The notes under the pieces were generated by a model, which worked only from the letters and a program-made list of their open reading frames with translations, was not told where the DNA came from and searched no databases. 64,000 nt of DNA. Source: Primulina eburnea. Taxonomy: Eukaryota; Streptophyta; Magnoliopsida; Lamiales; Gesneriaceae. This document shows positions 9,113-21,001 of the stretch, piece after piece (the first letter of the stretch is position 1; every line of letters begins with the position of its first letter). Both the position numbers and the translations under genes were made by a program. The stretch spans positions 248,001-312,000 of the forward strand of contig NW_027331379.1 in NCBI RefSeq assembly GCF_022965805.1. Direction: 5' to 3'.

Positions 9113-10249
9113 TCACAAGTTAGCGTGGTAAACTTCAGTTAGATCAGGATAATACAAACCCCAGTGCCTCTCGGTTCCTTCAGGCTTCAAATCTTCATTA
9201 AAAAACGCAAAAATGTAAGTGTCGACGTTTTTATTTGGCCTCCGAGGTGTCCCTTGTCCAGATGATACGAGCCCAATCAAATTATTCACATAAATCTGCG
9301 CATTCCCTATACTTGCATCAGTACCTCCCTCAGTTGGCCACCCAGTTTCCGACACCACAATCTCGATATTTTCTCCTCCAATTTTCTCTAATGCAGCATA
9401 TACTGTATCCACCATAGCATCAAACAGGTTATAGTACGTCAGCGGGCCATCAGGAACAGGTGCAACGGTGCTCTGCAAGAGAGCGTAATCCAACGAGACG
9501 TGTTCGGGTTCGCCTGCACGTGGGAAATACGGGTATACGTTGACAAGAAGAGGGCTGTTTTTGGCGGCTAAAATGGAGACGATTTGCGTCATTACAGGTG
9601 TGGTTTCCGGGGAGAAAACGCCCTGTGATGGAGGAAACGAGGGTTGTAAAACTGCCATGGAAACCGTGGTGCTGACTTGAATGCCGCCTAAGTTTGCTGC
9701 TTCCAGGGCGGCAGCCAGGTTTTGCATTGCGCCGGGTACGTATTGGGCTAATTCCCCTGGAATCACTTCATTGCCTGCAGATATACATAGAATACTCAGA
9801 CCCGATGCATAGGGAACCACATTCCGGTCCACCCACGACCTCGATGCTGATGGGTCGGCAGCAAGAGCTTGTAGGTCTTCGTTTCGGGTGCCAACGATGG
9901 CGGCAATCCCTGAACCTTGCAATGCGGCAAGCACATCAGGGTTCGGCTCAAAAAGACGAATTTTTTGGACTCCTCTTGATTTTAGGACTGCAATGGCATC
10001 AAATGGAGACGGAAGATTGTCGCCTAAGAGTCCGTAGTTGATGCCTATTCCTCGTGCAACTTCAAGAAACAAGAAGTTAATTCAAGAAATTATTTAGAAA
10101 CTCAACCAAGAAAAGATTTGTGATAGAATATTAAACAATGAGAAATTTAATTTATTTTTAAAAGATAATAAAAATTTATTTTCAAGCATACCTGGATTGA
10201 TGGTTAAAAAGATGGTTACGACCAGGGCCAATGCATGGAAGTACTCCAT
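9113..10249 (-). CDS. Glucan endo-1,3-beta-glucosidase, GH17 family, two exons
   Basis: The gene is read on the minus strand. Exon 1 is 10249-10192 (58 nt), a 132-bp intron spans 10191-10060 with GT and AG ends, and exon 2 is 10059-9113, ending in TGA. Joined, it encodes 334 residues, the usual size for a GH17 enzyme without a C-terminal extension. Residues 1-19 (MEYFHALALVVTIFLTINP) form a hydrophobic signal peptide, so the enzyme is probably secreted to the wall or apoplast. The mature start IGINYGLLGDNLP is family-typical. The acid/base Glu is in ISAGNEV (about E117) and the nucleophile in VVSETGWPT (about E257); FAFFNEDLKP and HWGLYYPD near the end also fit. GH17 enzymes hydrolyse internal beta-1,3-glucan (callose and fungal wall glucan). 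The Met at 10072 within the intron-side extension was rejected because it skips the signal exon. The frame is intact and probably functional; this is the only host gene found. Confidence 0.95.
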
Positions 10250-11424
10250 TATATAATAAATAATAGTCTATAAAAATTAAGCTTGTGATGAAGTGAATAA
10301 ATTTGAACTTTTGATGTTACTGAGTTCGAATTTTTGTAGAGAATTTAGAATGGTAATTATTATATTGGCGAGCAATTTATGGTAGAATGCATGCGTATCT
10401 TAATTTGATGTCATGCCTAAATATAATTTGATAGTTATTCATCCGTAATTCTTTACAATGTATAAATACATTTGCAGATATTTGATATGCATACTTATTT
10501 ATAGAATGATTTTGTGCTATATGGATATACAAGATATGCATGCATGTGGTTTCTTATATTTTTTCCTACGCAGCATGCTGTGAAAATTATCCTGTATATT
10601 TTGACCAAATTATAAGGATCGTTGAATTTCCGAAAATGAAGCGGTGATTCGCAAAAATGTGAAGAATTCACTTGATCCATTAGTTTTCAGACTAGGAGGT
10701 TGAAATTCACTAGGTGGAGGATCACCATATCCATTTACATATATCTGTGCGATTTGATAGTTGACTTATTATTTTTATAAATTGATATTTTTTTTCCAAA
10801 AAACGAATGATTGGTATTTGTTTATAACACTGATTTTTTTTTTTTCTTTCTTGGTACTTGTAATAATTTCTCTCACATTTTATTCAATGTTACGGTTGGC
10901 TCTCTAGCTATTTTGAATTTGAACTTGAAAAATTGGTCCATCTAATATTTTTTGCTTTGACTGTTTGCATGGTAAACATTCATACTTTTAAATAATAGTT
11001 CAGCAATAATTAATTATCTGAGATTTATTATAAATGAGCATATTCAAACAATTTTTTTAATAGATTTTTTTAAAATTTTTATTAATAGATTTTGTTATAA
11101 AAAAGGTACTTCTATCCATCGCTCAATAATACTAATCAATTTTTTTTTATGAATAAAAGACAAAATAAATAATGTAAATTGACGGTCATCTGCTTAATTA
11201 AAAACATATTTTAATGTAATAGGGAACCGATAACTTGACTTTTTGTTGGAATTTATGACTTTTGTTGGAATTTATGAGTTTTAGAGTTTGACAAACAAAT
11301 TCATTGGAAAATTTTCCCTTTCCTGGACCATCCAGCCATGCATGGACCCTCATGAGGATAAGTTTCCCTTTCCTGGACCCTCATGATAAACAAATTCACA
11401 AGAAAAGTTTTTGTTGGAATTTAT
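10250..11424. other. Host intergenic DNA, upstream side of the GH17 gene
   Basis: An AT-rich 1.17 kb region that should contain the GH17 promoter on the minus strand. Several TATA-like stretches exist (for example 10355-10365 and 10452-10460), but none can be chosen with confidence. At 11234-11420 there is an imperfect local duplication: TTGTTGGAATTTATGA occurs three times and TTTCCCTTTCCTGGACC twice. No gene or recognisable transposon is seen before the LTR fragment starts. Confidence 0.5.
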
Positions 11425-12261
11425 GATCATGACTCGATGCTAGTACCCTCACGAGCACAGCCCCTCTCTTGGATAGGACCCGCACAGCCTCCTCCTTTAA
11501 TTCCCAAACGATCTAGCCCTAGTTTCCCTTGAACCCCTAAAATCGTTCAGCCTTGCCTTGTCTTTTTCAGGCCTTAATTTGCATCTAAGAGTCCTTAAAC
11601 CCGCTGTGAATCGATACCCTAAGATCCTTAACCTGGCAGCCTATTCCCTTTAACAAGAAACATCATGAATCATGCAAGAAAAATCATGTTTTTCATGTAT
11701 AGACCCTTAAAAACGAAAATACCATGATGCTTTGAGATTTTTCATACAAGAACACCTAATCACACATAATATGGTATGAATTATGAGAAAAGAATGGATA
11801 AGGCGTGTCTTTGCATGATTCACGAACGAAAATAATTTTTAGATGCAAAGAACGTTGGCGGAGAGACGGGGAGACCTAGCTGTGATTTTCCTTCAAAATT
11901 CCCACGTGAATTGCCTTGAAAGTGAGGGTGTGTGCGTGAGTTTTGTTGGAGAAAACCGTAGGAGTCTTTAGCTGGTAAGGCATGAGTTTTGAGTGCAGAA
12001 AATAGGGTTTAGAAGTCAAGTTTTAATATAAATAATTGTGTAGAAACTTATGTCCAATACCTTAGTATAATAGGTCCATTATGCCTATTATAAAGTAGGA
12101 AAAATATCTAATAGCCGAGCCTTCAGAAAGTCGTTGTTTTATTCCAAAATCGATTACTGACTTAAAATACGACTCGACATTTAAAAACACTTCAAAGACA
12201 CCATTTTCGAATATCACACCTTAAATATACCATGTATTAAATAATTAAAAATAATAATTTA
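11425..12261 (-). mobile_element. H-family LTR fragment, minus strand
   Basis: The reverse complement matches the H LTR at about 35320-36055, including the GGCTGCCAGGTTAGGGAT and GGGTTTAGGGTCCCTTAGATG-type stretches and the leader with GCAAAGACACGCC. Both ends are truncated, and at 12261 it is joined directly to a plus-strand pol-side fragment, so the junction is a rearrangement. No coding sequence. Confidence 0.7.
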
Positions 12262-12864
12262 ACAGGGGCTAGTGACGTTGGTTAAGGGGCAAAGTGTAAA
12301 AATCGAGAGTTTAAGGATCTAAATGCACAAGGCCGAAAAATTCAGGGCTAAACCATAATTTTAAGAAGTCCATGGACTGAAACTGAGAAGACTGAAAGTT
12401 CCAAGCTGAAATATGGCATTTTCGAAAATTCAGGGATTTAATTTCAAATTTTGGAAAGTACAGGGACTGTTTTGCGAAATCTTGAATTTTAGGGTCAAAC
12501 AGTTAATTTCAAGGGTTTAGTGCCAGATTTGATAAAATTCGAAATTTATTGGGGCAAGATGCAATTTTCGAAATCTTTTGGGCCCAAATGGAGAATTTCG
12601 AAACTTTAAGGGGATGAAAGCAATTTTCGAAACTTATTTTGGGTGACTAATGATAGAAGTTCTTCAAATTTTGGACTCGATTGGATTTGATAGTATATTT
12701 GTCACAGAAATGATATTTATTTCAGGTGTAGCTTACTATGAATTGCTAGATTCAGGAGCTACACACTCATTTATATTTGAAACGTTTGTCAAAAGACCGA
12801 AGATTATACCCGAGGATTTGGATTTGGCTTTAAAGTTTTCACTACTTCGTTTGCTGAAGAATGC
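12262..12864 (+). pseudogene. Gypsy protease-region fragment (first copy of a direct repeat)
   Basis: Homologous to 15862-16455. The first 390 bases are non-coding and show a loose 30-40-base rhythm of TTTCGAAA. From 12650 a frame reads GVAYYELLDSGATHSFIFETF, the aspartic protease active-site segment of a gypsy pol (DSGA motif intact), then PEDLDLALKF. It is cut at 12864, directly before the E-like LTR (TGAAACGTCC at 12865). It is too short to act; the second copy continues into RT. Confidence 0.8.
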
Positions 12865-15831
12865 TGAAACGTCCACTACTTGTTTTGCTTAAAACATTCT
12901 AGAATTTTTTTTTCCCTTAATCTTCATCATTCGAAATATACTTTAAAATACCTTGACACCATTTTTTAAAATAAAAAAACCAACATTCATTTGAAAATCA
13001 AAAGAAAATAGTTTGAATCATATAATCGTTAAATGTTTTACCAAACCTAAAAACAATATTTAAAAGGTATAGCTCATTCTATCAATCTCTCAAAAACCAC
13101 TCATAATCATGATAAAAGTCATAAAATATCATTAACATAACTTAAAATCATAAATCCTAAACTAGTGAGGAAAACTAGCTTAAGTCCTCAGGTTATGTGC
13201 ACCTTCAGTCCAATCAGATCAACCATCAAAACCTCCATTATCTTTATTATCATAATCATCTGCATCAATCACACCTAGTGAATCAAAAGACTCAACACAC
13301 CATAATCTTGATAACAAATAATACATATACAGATCACATAAAACAGTGAAAATACTTTAACTTAAAATATCATTTTCATCAAGATGCATAAACTTTAAAC
13401 ATAAACATTTTCATATTGATACATCAACTTTTAAACATAAACATTTTCATAAGAATTTCCATAAACATTTCATAGACATTTTTATAAATATTTTCATATC
13501 GACATAAACATATTCATATTCATTATAAACATATTCATATGTGTATCCATATTCATATCAACATATTCATATTCATTTTCCGTTGAATTCAGATCGTTAA
13601 TTGTGACTTTCGCATTCTTCGTATTGGGCGATGGATCCATCTACATGTAACCACAGTACTAGGCGGTGGGGACACCAGCGACACTCTCACCCGTCAACTA
13701 GGCCTTGGCCTTACACTACAAGAAAAACATCAATCAACAACACTCATACCACAACGGTTTTTATTAAAACCGTTGTCTTTTTTCTTTTAACAACGATTTT
13801 AACAGAAACCGTCGTCGTAGCCTAAAAAACCCCGCTTATAGACAACGGTTTTTGAAAAACCGTTGTCTTTTATGTGTCTACGACAACGGTCGACAACAGT
13901 TTTTTTAAACCGTTGTCTATGAGCGTTTTTTTTACAACGGTTTTTAAAAACTGTTGTCTAAAAGCTTTTTTTTTTTGCTACAACAACGCTTTTAACAACC
14001 GTTGTCTATGAGTGAATTTTTTTTAGACTACAACAACGGATTTTTAAAACCATTGTCTTTTAGATGGTTTTTTTGAGCTACAACAACGTTTTTTCAAAAA
14101 CCGTTGTCTATATAAGATTCTGTCAAGGGTCAAAGACAATGGGTTGTGTAAACCGTTGTCTTTCGGATGGGTTTTTAACTACGACAACGGTTTTTTAAAA
14201 CGTTGTCGTTTCTTAGTGTTTTATTTGGTTAACGACAACGGTTTTTGAAAAAACGTTGTCGTAGTTTCTAGTTTTTTGAAAAAAATCTGTTAATATTTAG
14301 CGACGGTTTTATAAAATTCCGTCGCTAAATTTAAATTTAGCGACGTTTTAAAAAACCCGTCGCTAATTTAGCGACAGTTCCCGCTTGTTCGTCGCTAAAT
14401 ATAGCGACAGTTTTCAGCAAACCGTCGCCGATTTAATGTAGCGACGATTTACATAAACAAACCGTTGCTAAAATTAGCGACTTTTCCCGCCTGTTTGACG
14501 CTAAATGTAGCGACGGTTTTATCAAACCATCGCCGATTTACTTTAGCGAAGGTTTACGCAAAATCCTGTCGTTACTAGCGACGGTTTACTCAAATACCGT
14601 CGCACAAGTGTCTATAAATATCCGCGTCCTTGCTCATTTCCTTCACACCCCTAAGTCATTTCCTTAGTTAGTTTCACTTCTCAAATTTTTTTCCTATTTT
14701 CCCAAACTTAAATTTTAAGTTAAAGATTATAAATATATTAATTTAGCAAGATTGTTAGTTTATTTTGTTAGGTTTATCAAATTATAACCGTAATTTTTTT
14801 TTATTTTACGAAAAAAATAGCGACGTAAATCATAAAAAAAACCGTCGTTCATTAGCGACGGCGGTCATAATATAAACCGTCGCTAATGAGCGACGGACAA
14901 CTAAAACTGTCGCTAATGAGCGACGGAATTGTTTACAAAAACTACGACAACGTTTTTTCACCGTCGTCTTTAGACGTCTACGACAACGGTTTTTCACCGT
15001 TGTCTTTGAGCGCACCGTTTTAACCACAATGTCTTTAACAAGGATTTTACAAGACCTATGACAACAGTTTTTCACCGTCGTCTTTTATGTCTACGACTAC
15101 GGTTTTTCACCGTTGTCTTTGAGCACACCATTTAACAACAGTGGCTTTAACAACATTTTTTTTTATCTACGACAACGATTAAAAACCGTTGTCTTTCACC
15201 TTTTTTCTTGTAGTGTTACATATTAAAATATCATATCGTGTCAATGAAAATACGATCAACGGGCTCCCACCGGGCCTTCTCCCTCACAATATCCTCAACA
15301 TATCATCGTATTAGTCACAATTACTTCACTTCCTTTAACGTTTCTTATTCTCATTACTTTATAAAATTAAACATGCATATAACGTTTTTCTTTAAACCAA
15401 GCATGCAACATATCTTTTAACGTTATCGTTTCCTCGTAAAAACCCATAAACATTTAAAATAACATTTTAATACATAAAAATTCATTAACATTTAAAATAA
15501 CATTTTAACATATTAAAAATTCATAAAAATTTTAACATATTAAATCATAAACATTTAAAATAATCATATTAGCATATAAAACTGTATTCAGGACACTGCC
15601 ATGACGTTTACGAATTTTCGGGTGTAAAATTACCGTTTTACCCCTAGACGTAAAATTTCACGTTTTTGAAATTTTCTTAATTCAGTCGACTCTATACTAT
15701 CCCAAATAATTATTTAAGCTTACATTAATTTTTTCGTATTTTTATTTGGCTTAAATCGATGACTTTTAAATTAATATTTAAATATAACATATTAATGCGT
15801 TTTAATCTCGAATTAAACCAAATTATACAAT
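12865..15831 (-). mobile_element. E-like LTR, minus strand, truncated and split by a CACTA element
   Basis: The plus-strand start TGAAACGTCC is the complement of an E-type LTR end (GGGCGTTTCA). Reading the complement, it matches the 3' half of the E LTR (about 61900-63332), including the GTGTTGAGTC, CTAGGTGTGAT and GACTGAAGGTGCACA stretches and the GGCAGTGCCCTAAATGC-like region. The first half of the LTR is missing at the 15831 end. The CACTA element sits at 13714-15215. Confidence 0.75.
13714..15215. mobile_element. Non-autonomous CACTA (En/Spm-like) element, TSD TTA
   Basis: The ends are CACTACAAGAAAAA and its complement TTTTTTCTTGTAGTG, with 3-bp TSD TTA on both sides (13711-13713, 15216-15218). 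The flanks rejoin as one continuous E-like LTR. It is 1502 bp with no transposase frame. Subterminal repeats are arranged in mirrored zones: an outer zone of ACAACGGTTTT/AAACCGTTGTC hairpins (13740-14275 and 14940-15200) and an inner zone of AGCGACGGTTT/AAACCGTCGCT (14300-14600 and 14820-14935). The centre (14600-14815) is AT-rich and has TCTATAAATA near 14610, perhaps a left-over promoter. Confidence 0.93.
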
Positions 15832-17451
15832 ATATTAAATAATTAAAATAATAATTTAATAGGGGCTGGTCACGTTGGTTAAGGGCCAAAGTGCAAAAAT
15901 CAAGAATTTAAGGGTCTAAATGCACAAGGCCGAAAAATTCAAGGCTAAACCATAATTTTAAGAAGTCCAGGGACTGAAATTGAGAAGATCGAAAGTTCCA
16001 AGCTGAAATATTGAATTTTCGAAAATTCAGGGACTTAATTACAAAGATTGGAAAGTAGATGGACTGTTTTGCGAATTCTGGAATTTTAGGGTCAAACAGT
16101 TAATTTCGAGGGTTTAGTGCTTGATTTGATAAAATTCGAAATTTATTTGGGGCAAGATGAAATTTTCAAAATCTTTAGGGCCCAAATGGAGAATTTCGAA
16201 ACTTTAAGGGGATGAATGCAATTTTTGAAACTTATTTTGGGTGACTAATGATAGAAATTCTTTAAGTTTTGGACTTGATTAGATTCTCGCAAGAAGGATA
16301 TTTATTTCAGGTGTAGCTACCTATGCATTGCTAGATTAAGGAGCTACACACTCATTTATATCTGAAATGTTTGTCAAGAGACTGAAGATTATACCCGAGG
16401 ATTTGGATTTGGGCTTTAAAGTTTCCATTACTTCGTTTGCTGAAGAATGAGGTTCAGGAAAATCTCATCGTACTCCCGATGCCTGATTTTGACATCTATT
16501 AGACTGCCCAGCGGGGGATATTTTGTCATTGAGGCAGCAAGGAACAAGAAAATGCCGCACATTATCTCCTGCATTTGTGCGAGGAATCTTATGAGACGAG
16601 GGCTGCCAAGTTTTTCTAGCGTGTGTTATTTCAGCACCTGTTCCGGACAGTCAGAAATCAGAGGATGTTGAGGTTGTCAGATACATTCCTAGCATCTTTC
16701 CTAAGGATGTTTTGGCGTTCCACCAGACCAAGAGGTGGAATTTTCTATTGAGTTGATGCCGAGCACAATGCCAATTTCTAAGGCGCCCTATCGTTTAGCA
16801 CCAGCTGAGATGAAAGAGCTGAAGGATCAATTCAAGAGTTGTTGGATAAGAGTTTGATTTGCCCGAGTTGTTCTCCATGGGACGCACCGGTATTATTCGT
16901 GAAGAAGAATAACGGTAGTATGCGACTCTGCATTGAGTATAGAGAGCTGAACAGAGTCACCATCAAGAATAAGTATCACTTACCTAGAATCGAGGACTTG
17001 TTTGATCAGCTGGAAGGAGCTTCTATTTTCTCGAAAATAGATCTTAATCCGAGATACCATCAGCTGTAGGCGTAGGATTCAAATGTTCATATGACGACTT
17101 TGAGGACTCGATATGTACACTACGAGTTTATGGTGATGCCATTTGGGTTGACCAATGCGCCGCACGATCTTCGTGGATCTCATGAATCGCGTATTTCAGC
17201 CGTATCTGGATCAGTTTGTCATAGTCTTTATAGATTATATTCTGATTTACTCAAGGAGAAGAGAGGAGCACAATCAGCACTTGAGGACGGTCCTACAGTT
17301 ATTGCAAGACAGAAAGTTATTCGCTAAGTTCAGTAAGTGCAAGTTTTGGCTCGAGAGAGGGCGTTTTTAGGCCACAATATTTCTAGAGATGGAGTTGAAG
17401 TCGATCCCAGCAAAGTCGAGGCAGTTAAAGAGTGGCCAGTACCTAAGAGTG
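15832..17451 (+). pseudogene. Element C: gypsy protease and reverse transcriptase remnant
   Basis: After about 450 bases of the non-coding lead shared with 12262-12650, the protease segment reads LLD-stop-GATHSFISEMF at about 16330, so its active site is interrupted by a stop. RT follows with [20 protein letters not shown] and [18 protein letters not shown], then [15 protein letters not shown] and [16 protein letters not shown]. The catalytic box reads FIDYILIYS instead of FIDDILIYS, losing the second Asp. Several frameshifts (for example near 16830, 17068 and 17155) split it. It stops at 17451, where the D LTR starts. Gag and integrase are absent. It was dead before the D insertion or decayed afterwards. 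Confidence 0.88.
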
Positions 17452-17702
17452 TGTAACGTCCAAAAGTCAACCAACGTAAATCGCATGCATACAAATTATT
17501 TAAATTGTTTAATTGCTTTATTTAATTGATTTTAAATTCTTAAATAATACATAGTATACGATTGAAGGTCTAATTGCTTGATTTCATGAAAACTAAAGAT
17601 TTTATCTGAGTATTCAATAATAGGATGTGGAAAGGAGACTGGGGACAACCAAGATATATAATATATTTTTTGATAAATATTTTTGAGGCTTCATAATATG
17701 AT
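17452..17702 (+). mobile_element. D-family LTR, left part
   Basis: Starts TGTAACGTCC inside the C element RT region and is broken after 251 bases by element A. The piece resumes at 29655 after the duplicated ATGAT. Confidence 0.75.
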
Positions 17703-19206
17703 TGTAGTGCCCAAATTCAGTACACGTATAACCCATGCAGTTATTTAATTATTAAATCATTTAACTAATTTTAAAATGAGTTTTAAGCCATGCATGATTT
17801 ATTTAAATGCATTATTTTAAATTATTCGAGTTTATGAGATGCACGTTAAAATGTTTTTTTTCAAGTTTCATGTTTCAGGCGATTATTCGAAGCGGGGTTG
17901 AGGAAAAGACCGGTGACGATTTTTGGTATTTTAAAATGTGGTATTTTTAATTTTTAGTCAAGAATGGGGCGTTTTAAATAATTTGTTAAGTTGTTAGTAT
18001 TGTAAAGCCTAATTTAATTATTAGATGAATGTTAGAATTTTAAAACTTTTAAAGTCTAGCACTTGTACCTCTTTATTTTTAATTAGAGATTGTGTTAAAG
18101 TTAAGGGAGAGTTAGTATTTTAAATTAGTTTCTAATTATTAATTAAGAAAATTTTACTCCCCTAATTTACTAAAACACATGCACACACACACTTTTACAC
18201 ACACCTGTACACAACTAAACACACACACTCACTTCACAATCAGTTTTATTATTTTTTTGAGAGAACAAAACTAAGGTTCTAAGAGAAGAATAGCAGCCGC
18301 CCCTTCTTCTGGAAATCCTGCGAGATTTAGTGGATTTTTCTTCAAGATTTTTAGCGTCACGTTCGTCCCGGATCAATCCTCATGTCATCTTCGCTTCGGT
18401 ATCGTCGTCACGGTATTTTTGAATATCATAAAGCACGTATAATCTTTATTTTGCTGCATCGATCATGTCATATTATGTGTTGCGTTGTTTATGCATAAAA
18501 ATATATGTGTGACGTTCGTCGTTTTGAGCGGAAAACGGTCCGGATCAGTTTTGAGATAATTTTAGATCTGAAAACTCGTTTTTGCTATCTTTTTAAAACT
18601 GCGACTTTTCGGTCTTGATTCTGAGAAAACTTTCGGTTTAAAAATTTTAGAACTTTTCGATACCTTTGATTTGATATAAAATTCGAAATATTTGGATAAC
18701 AATTGAGTGAGTTACGACCGTTTTCGTGGGACTGCTCAAATTGCATTTCCTGAAAATTATGTTAGTGATATGTTCTTGAAGTTATTTGTTGCAGGCTTCG
18801 TTGGGTATCGCCGGGCTTGTGCTACTGCATTTAGATATGTTATGAGATGTATTTAGGTGTTATTTGGTGGTTCGTTTGAGTCGGAATTGGGTTGGGATGT
18901 AATAGAAGTCGTAGGAAGCGAAACGATGCCGAATTGCGGGTTATTGTTGTATTGAAGTTACTTTTCGATGTTTGGGAACGTTCAGGGTGTTTGTATGGGT
19001 TTGAATCAATGTAATAACATATTAGGATGAGTTTGAGGTGTTGGTTCATGGTCCTTAGGCTTGTATTGAAAGGGTGAATGAATAAGTTAGTGAATTTTCG
19101 TGAGTTTGCAAGTCTAGTGCCTACCTAGACCCCTTCCCGGACCCCTACACGGAGTCCGTGTCCGTTTTCCTTAAAAAATACAAAAATTCAGTGCCTACCT
19201 GGACCC

Positions 19207-19237
19207 GTACACGGACCCCTACACGGGGTCCGTGTAC
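19207..19237 (+). repeat. Perfect 13-bp GC-rich hairpin in family A LTR
   Basis: GTACACGGACCCC, loop TACAC, GGGGTCCGTGTAC. The same structure is preserved at 28514-28544. Imperfect partners lie just upstream (19125-19160). Confidence 0.75.
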
Positions 19238-19667
19238 CCCTTTTTTTAAAAAAAAATTAAATTTTTTTTTCTTAGGATTTGCTTCGGGGTTCTATATCAT
19301 GGTTTAGCACCATGGTTAAAATTTATTTATGTACAAATATAGGATTTGTTTTGTGGTTTTATGTCATGGTTTAGTACGATGATTAAACGAGGTCAAGTCT
19401 GGAGCGAACTAGAATGTCATAAGCTACTTATTCACTTTGGTGGTGAGCTCGAGTACCTGCGTCTAAGACATGCAAGTTAAGTATTTAAAATTCATGTTAG
19501 TATGTGCAGTAGCGGCCCCAAGTGAAATCCAACGAGTCCCTCAACGCCAAGTAAGTATGTTGACGTGCAAAAGAAAATATTTCAAGTTTTTGAGGTATGC
19601 TAAATGTCTTGTGATCAAATTATGAATGAGTTTGGAAGTCGGTGAACGTGGCTGAGGACCTCTCCAC

Positions 19668-19760
19668 CCCGTTAAATTATGAACGGGTTTAGATCGTGAT
19701 TGGAAAGCGTTAAATTATGAACGTGGGCCAATCAGCCCGTTAAATCATGAACAGAGATCT
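19668..19760 (+). repeat. Three AAATTATG-type hairpins in element A LTR
   Basis: The arms are CCCGTT/AACGGG (19668-19687), CGTT/AACG (about 19707-19722) and a decayed CCCGTT/AACAGA with loop AAATCATG. They correspond to hairpins 2-4 of the set at 2465-2579; the first is missing. Confidence 0.65.
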
Positions 19761-20338
19761 CATGTATGTGGCAGTGGATACGTCCCTGTCAGCCCAGTAT
19801 TGTGGTTTAGTCTAATCAGGCGAAATTTGTTATGGGTCACTTGCTTTGAAACATCCTCTACACAAAATGATGAAGTATGTATGTTCAAGTATGCAAGCAT
19901 GTTTAAGAAAAGTTTATGGCACGTCTAAGTATATATGTACGTATGGTCAAGTTTATCATGCAAGTTCAAGTTTTAAGTATGTATATCCTATTTTAAAGTT
20001 GCATGTCATTTTATTATGTACTACTCGTTACTACCAGGTTATACGTGTTGAGTCTTTAGACTCACTAGACTTGATCAATGCAGGTTAGGATGTTTATGAG
20101 GAGGGTGAAGGTGTTGACAAAGGAGCTGGCTTAGACTGGGCGGGAGGCTAAACCCGAGGACCGCCCATGTTTTGAAGTTTTTATGAAAATTTTCAAACGC
20201 TTTTGTCAAATTCTATTTTTAGATCTTTGTTTGCAACAAATGGTTGAGACGTACAGTTATTTTATCGAATTTTGAACGTTCATGTTTATTTAAGAAAATT
20301 TTAAATTTTTCCGCAAATTTTAAATAGTAAAAGTAAGG

Positions 20339-20972
20339 TACGTTACAGCTGGTATCAGAGCGGTGTTCTTGTAAAGAGTTATGCCTACTGCCAGTCGCAA
20401 AAATCTCACGAAGTCACAACTCCAGTCTGTAAGCTTTAAAATTTTGAATTATGTTATGTAGTAAGCATTAAGTCATGATTTCAGCATGTGCATGTTTTAA
20501 GTTCAAACTACGTGCATCTTAGGATATTGGTATTATGTACATGCATGTTGGGTTTACGTGTTGGGTAAATGTTAGAACAGTACGCTTCCCAGACGTAGGA
20601 TTGTGCGTGAAGCAGGCGATGAGAATAGAAAAGCCCAGGATGGGGAGAGGGTCACTACGTTACAGTTGGTATCAGAGCGGTGTTCTTGTAAAGGGTTATG
20701 CCTACTGCCAGTTGCAAAAAGCTCACGAAGTCACAACTCAAGTTTGTAAGCTTTAAAATTTTGAATTATGTTATGTAGTAAGCATTAAGTCATGATTTTA
20801 GCATGTGCATGTTTTAAGTTCAAACTACATGCATCTTAGGATATTGGTATTATGTACATGCATGTTTGGTTTACGTGTTGGGTAAATGTTAGAACAGTAC
20901 GCATCCCAGACGTAGGATTGTGTGTGAAGCAGGCGATGAGAATAGAAAAGCCCAGGATGGGGAGAGGGTCAC
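20339..20972 (+). repeat. Tandem duplication of PBS and leader (unit about 317 bp)
   Basis: 20339-20655 and 20656-20972 are near-identical direct repeats. Each begins with the last bases of the LTR (TACGTTACA) followed by the PBS TGGTATCAGAGCGG (20350 and 20667), which is complementary to the 3' end of initiator tRNA-Met. Each ends GGGGAGAGGGTCAC. The element therefore has two primer-binding sites. Confidence 0.9.
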
Positions 20973-21001
20973 TCCTCCTCGTCCACCCTAGATATGCAGG
21001 C

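Larger units (their letters stand above)
17703..20347 (+). mobile_element. Element A 5' LTR
   Basis: 2.65 kb, TGTAGTGCCC to ACGTTACA, homologous to 534-3218 and, over its last 1.29 kb, to 28361-29654 (a few differences per hundred bases by partial eye count). It carries a CA-rich tract (18180-18230), a perfect 13-bp GC-rich hairpin (19207-19237), three AAATTATG/AAATCATG-loop hairpins (19668-19760) and the TGAGTCTTTAGACTCA module (about 20048-20063). Confidence 0.9.

Noticed and set aside
9694..10041. Plus-strand frame of 115 residues
   Set aside because: A shadow frame antisense to GH17 exon 2.
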